Below are positions 61,533-64,000 of a stretch of DNA of 64,000 nt, piece by piece. The stretch spans positions 1-64,000 of the forward strand of contig PNKE01000026.1 in the NCBI GenBank assembly GCA_013822245.1, given 5' to 3'. Source of the DNA: Candidatus Solibacter sp. GTDB taxonomy: Bacteria; Acidobacteriota; Terriglobia; Bryobacterales; Bryobacteraceae. The number at the start of each line of letters is the position of its first letter. The first letter of the stretch is position 1. The position numbers and the translations under genes were made by a program. Under the pieces are notes generated by a model. That model was given only the letters and a program-made list of their open reading frames with translations. It did not search any database and had not been told where the DNA came from.

Positions 61533-62216
61533 TTGACCTTGCCATACGTTGGTGCGTTTATTCAGATGTCGATTTGGGAACTGGTGTTGGGCGCTTCGCT
61601 GTTGTCGAAGATCGTCCTGCTGATCCTTCTGGTCGCGTCGGTGCTGAGTTGGACGATGATCCTGGCGAAGTGGTCGCAGTTCAAGAACGCCCACGCGGCG
61701 AACTCGGCGTTTTTGCGGGCCTTCCGGAAGGCGCCGAATCTGGATTCGGTGGCGGTTGTGATCGAGCAGTTCCGCGCGGCGCCGGCGACGGCGGTCTTCG
61801 ATTTCGGTTACCAGGAAGCGGCCCGTCAGGCGCAGGCGAAAGGCGCGATTGTGAACAAACTGGCGCTGGAACGGGCGCTTCAGTTGGGCGTGAGCGAGGA
61901 GTCGGCGCGGCTGGAACGCAACATGAGCTGGCTGGCGACGACGGCGACGGTTTCCCCGTTCATCGGACTGTTCGGTACGGTGCTGGGCATCATCGACGCG
62001 TTCCAGGGTCTGGGCGCGGCAGGCAGCGCCAGCTTGAGAGCCGTTGCGCCGGGCATTTCCGAGGCATTGATCGCGACGGCGGCGGGCCTGGCGGCGGCCA
62101 TCCCGGCGGCGATTGCTTACAACCAGTTCGGACACAGGATCCGTGAGATGATCGCCCGCATGGACGACTTCGCGCTCGAGTTCCTGAATGTGACCGAGCG
62201 AACCTTTGAGGATTAG
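61533..62216 (+). CDS. tolQ: TolQ/ExbB/MotA-family proton channel
   Basis: A 227-aa inner-membrane protein with three helices: ASLLSKIVLLILLVASVLSW, NMSWLATTATVSPFIGLFGT with VLGIIDAF, and the third ALIATAAGLAAAIPAAIAYN. The Tol-Pal motif WxxIxxKW-type pattern and the conserved Thr in GLFGTVLGI are present. The start is TTG 61533, supported by GGAG seven bases upstream; ATG 61566 is the alternative. It heads tolQ-tolR-tolA/tonB-tolB, with spacings of 6 bases, 18 bases and a 4-base overlap. With TolR it uses the proton gradient to power envelope constriction. Confidence 0.92.
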   Translation: MTLPYVGAFIQMSIWELVLGASLLSKIVLLILLVASVLSWTMILAKWSQFKNAHAANSAFLRAFRKAPNLDSVAVVIEQFRAAPATAVFDFGYQEAARQAQAKGAIVNKLALERALQLGVSEESARLERNMSWLATTATVSPFIGLFGTVLGIIDAFQGLGAAGSASLRAVAPGISEALIATAAGLAAAIPAAIAYNQFGHRIREMIARMDDFALEFLNVTERTFED

Positions 62217-62222
62217 GCAGCG

Positions 62223-62651
62223 ATGGCCTTCTCATTTCAGAACGAGGGGCGTGGCAGGCGGCGCGGCGGCGGTACGCTGGCAGAGATCAACATCGTCCCG
62301 CTGGTGGACGTGGTGCTGGTGCTGCTGGTGATCTTCATGCTGACGGCGCATGTGATGGAGTTCGGCCTGGAAGTCGAAGTCCCGCGGGTGAGGCAGGTCC
62401 GCGACAGCGCCGAGGAGTTGCCCGTAATCACGATCACCAAGGGCGGGGAACTCTATCTGAATGAGCAGCAGGTGAACATCAACCAGCTTGGCGAAGTTGT
62501 CCGGGCGAAGTTCCCGAACCACAAGGCAGTGTATGTCCGGGCGGACCGCAGCGCGATCTGGGATCCGATCGCGCAGGTGATCAGCGCCCTGGGCGAGGCG
62601 AAGCTTGAACCCCGGATGGTGACCCAGCCGGTGGACAGCGCGAAGCGTTAA
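62223..62651 (+). CDS. tolR: TolR/ExbD-family protein
   Basis: A 142-aa protein with one N-terminal helix containing the proton-conducting Asp (NIVPLVDVVLVLLVIFMLTA) and a periplasmic domain (LPVITITKGGELYLNEQQVN, VYVRADRSAIWDPIAQVISA). It pairs with TolQ. The gene starts six bases after tolQ and is followed by a TonB/TolA-like gene. Confidence 0.92.
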   Translation: MAFSFQNEGRGRRRGGGTLAEINIVPLVDVVLVLLVIFMLTAHVMEFGLEVEVPRVRQVRDSAEELPVITITKGGELYLNEQQVNINQLGEVVRAKFPNHKAVYVRADRSAIWDPIAQVISALGEAKLEPRMVTQPVDSAKR

Positions 62652-62669
62652 GGAACCGTCAAAGCGGTG

Positions 62670-63455
62670 ATGAGGCACGTTGAAGTCCTGGACGAGCGAG
62701 ATTCCCTGAGGAGTCCATTCCTCGGGTCGCTCGCCGTGCATGGAATTGTCTTCGCGGCCATCGCGGTGTCGCTGTTGATCAAACCGGGGCAGGCCGAGCA
62801 GTGGGGCGATCCGAATTCGGCTGGTGGAGGCACGGCGGTGGGCGTGACGGCGGTGAAGTCGATTCCTTTGCCGAGCCGGAGCGGACCGATTCAGCGGCTG
62901 GCCAACGATACACAATCACAGGTGCCCACGCCGCCGAAGGCCGAACCGAAGAAGCCCTCCAGGCGCGAGGATCCGGATGCGATCGCTCTGAAGACGAAGG
63001 GCGCCAGGCAGCGGGCGTCGACAAGCCGGTATTCTCCGAGAACCGATTCGAAGGAGCAGCCGTCAAACCAGTTGTACAGCAGCGTGGGGCAGGCGGCGGT
63101 GTCGCCGATCTTTGGCATGGCGCCGGGATCGGGCGGCGTCGGCGTAGGCACGGGTACGCCGTTTGGGACGCGTTTCGGCGCCTATGCGGCGCTGCTCCGC
63201 GACCGTGTGGCCCGGCAGTGGCGGACCGATCAGGTGGACGCACGCCTGCGGACATTGCCCCCTGCCGTGGTCATCTTCGAGATCCAGCGTGGCGGACAGG
63301 TGACAAACATCCGGGTCGTTCAATCGAGCGGCAACCGGGCACTCGACTATTCGGCCGAGCGGGCCGTTCTCCAGGCCAGCCCGTTCGAGCCGCTACCGGC
63401 GGCCTACGGCGGATCCTCCGCCACAATCGAATTCTGGTTCCAATTACAGAGATGA
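62670..63455 (+). CDS. TolA/TonB-type energy transducer
   Basis: A 261-aa protein with a single N-terminal helix (FLGSLAVHGIVFAAIAVSLL), a Pro/Lys/Arg-rich periplasm-spanning middle (PTPPKAEPKKPSRRE) and a TonB C-terminal domain (residues about 175-261: RVARQWRTDQVDARLRTLPP, VIFEIQRGGQVTNIRVVQSS, YSAERAVLQASPFEPLPAAY). Position in the Tol operon suggests TolA function, though the C-terminal fold is of TonB type. GTG 62667 directly precedes ATG 62670. Its stop overlaps the tolB start by 4 bases (ATGA). Confidence 0.85.
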   Translation: MRHVEVLDERDSLRSPFLGSLAVHGIVFAAIAVSLLIKPGQAEQWGDPNSAGGGTAVGVTAVKSIPLPSRSGPIQRLANDTQSQVPTPPKAEPKKPSRREDPDAIALKTKGARQRASTSRYSPRTDSKEQPSNQLYSSVGQAAVSPIFGMAPGSGGVGVGTGTPFGTRFGAYAALLRDRVARQWRTDQVDARLRTLPPAVVIFEIQRGGQVTNIRVVQSSGNRALDYSAERAVLQASPFEPLPAAYGGSSATIEFWFQLQR

Positions 63456-64000
63456 TCAAGTCAAGAACAATCAAGCTCACACTCCTCGCGGCCGCCTGTG
63501 CGCTGCTGGCGCTGCCGCAAGCGCAACAGAGCAACATCGTCCTGAAACTGACCGGCGGCACGAAGAGCAAAATCGCGTTGCCTGATTTCCGCGGCGCCGG
63601 CGGGGCATCGGCCTTCACGCAGGTTTTCAACGAGACGGTCTTTGCCGACGTGCAGCGGTCGGGCATGCTCGAGATGGCGGCGAAGAGTTTCTATCCGCTC
63701 AGCCCGCCACAGCAGGAGACCGATATCCGGCCCACGCCGGCGCCCGCGGCGGCTCAGCGGGGCGCGGCGCCGCAGCCGCCGACATGCAACGGGCGTTGCC
63801 TGACTGACTGGTCGATGCCGCCGCTGAATGCCAACTATCTGGGCTTCGGCTACCTGGCCGAGCAAGGCGGACAGTTGGTGGCGTTCGGCCATCTGTACAA
63901 CACGACGGTGCCCGACATCGCCGGCGCAAAGGCGTTCCGCAAGCTCTACAACGGCCCGCTGACCGAAGAAGGCGCCCGCAAGATCGCTCATGAGTACGCC
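63452..64000 (+). CDS. tolB: TolB N-terminal part (cut by window end)
   Basis: The 183 codons present begin with a signal peptide (TIKLTLLAAACALLALPQA) and the TolB N-terminal domain: KSKIALPDFRGAGGASAFTQ, FNETVFADVQRSGMLEMAAK, and later YLGFGYLAEQGGQLVAFGHL and LTEEGARKIAHEYA. An insertion rich in Pro/Ala (ETDIRPTPAPAAAQRGAAPQ) occurs mid-domain. The beta-propeller lies outside the window. The ATG overlaps the stop of the TolA/TonB gene (ATGA), so it is coupled. TolB is the periplasmic partner of Pal. Confidence 0.9.
   Translation, partial: MIKSRTIKLTLLAAACALLALPQAQQSNIVLKLTGGTKSKIALPDFRGAGGASAFTQVFNETVFADVQRSGMLEMAAKSFYPLSPPQQETDIRPTPAPAAAQRGAAPQPPTCNGRCLTDWSMPPLNANYLGFGYLAEQGGQLVAFGHLYNTTVPDIAGAKAFRKLYNGPLTEEGARKIAHEYA

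Noticed and set aside
1-64000. CRISPR array, tRNA or rRNA genes, integrase or att sites
   Set aside because: No regularly spaced direct repeats, no tRNA T-loop with a matching acceptor stem, and no integrase or transposase gene with intact motifs were seen anywhere, including at the borders of the 43.9-45.5 kb island.

Overview
The window looks like a chromosomal segment of a high-GC Gram-negative bacterium, most likely an acidobacterium of the Bryobacteraceae/Solibacter type. This is inferred from the mix of genes: a complete Tol system start, a periplasmic beta-barrel porin, many exported proteins of families common in Acidobacteriota (carboxypeptidase-regulatory-like, FG-GAP, DUF4252, TIM-barrel isomerases, prolyl oligopeptidases), and exported sugar-acting enzymes. 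No rRNA, tRNA, CRISPR array, intact insertion sequence or phage is visible.

Layout. 1-9332 (minus strand): a high-affinity potassium operon, read as a 29-aa membrane micro-ORF, kdpF, kdpA, kdpB, kdpC, an outer-membrane porin gene, kdpD, kdpE, with 1-8 base overlaps at almost every junction. 9333-10120 is decayed or non-coding. 10121-16823 (minus) holds a degenerate receiver/DUF3052-like protein, two exported proteins, a Cache-only membrane sensor and an M20 amidohydrolase. 16958-19496 (plus) is a polyphosphate cluster: a Ppx/GppA-HD phosphatase followed by a CHAD domain split into two translationally coupled genes. 19528-21303 (minus) has RidA and a NYN-LOTUS (RNase/RNA-binding) protein. 21891-29858 carries cobalamin adenosyltransferase, an exported methyltransferase, an esterase-like hydrolase, a membrane-embedded spermidine-synthase-like protein, an OPT transporter and a 7Fe-type ferredoxin. 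29963-36801 carries a YdjC-like deacetylase, a glycosylasparaginase, a class II-type EPSP synthase, a soluble histidine kinase, an exported unknown, a SYLF protein and a 2-hydroxyacid dehydrogenase.

36869-38117 is a compact arsenic detoxification unit: a promoter/operator that appears to give a leaderless arsR mRNA, then arsM. 38262-39862 is an ECF sigma operon. 39869-43642 holds an RraA-like protein and an S9 peptidase with an extra C-terminal domain. 43920-45515 is a compositionally different two-gene island (a LOTUS-domain protein plus a protein of unknown family), followed by a hairpin-rich non-coding stretch to about 45760. This island is the best candidate here for an undescribed system. 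45808-59748 mixes glycoside hydrolases, a TIM-barrel isomerase, a large exported surface protein, an exported PIMT, a membrane-tethered degenerate GGDEF protein, a CheY-like protein and UPF0182. 59753-64000 has recN and the start of tolQ-tolR-tolA/tonB-tolB; tolB is cut by the window end.

Functionally the recognisable themes are ion and polyphosphate homeostasis (Kdp, Ppx-CHAD), envelope maintenance (Tol, porin, UPF0182), arsenic resistance, exported carbohydrate and peptide turnover, and RNA-binding LOTUS proteins. Starts were moved from the longest open frame wherever a signal peptide, a Shine-Dalgarno sequence or a stop/start overlap decided the matter. All functional calls come from reading motifs by eye, with no database search.
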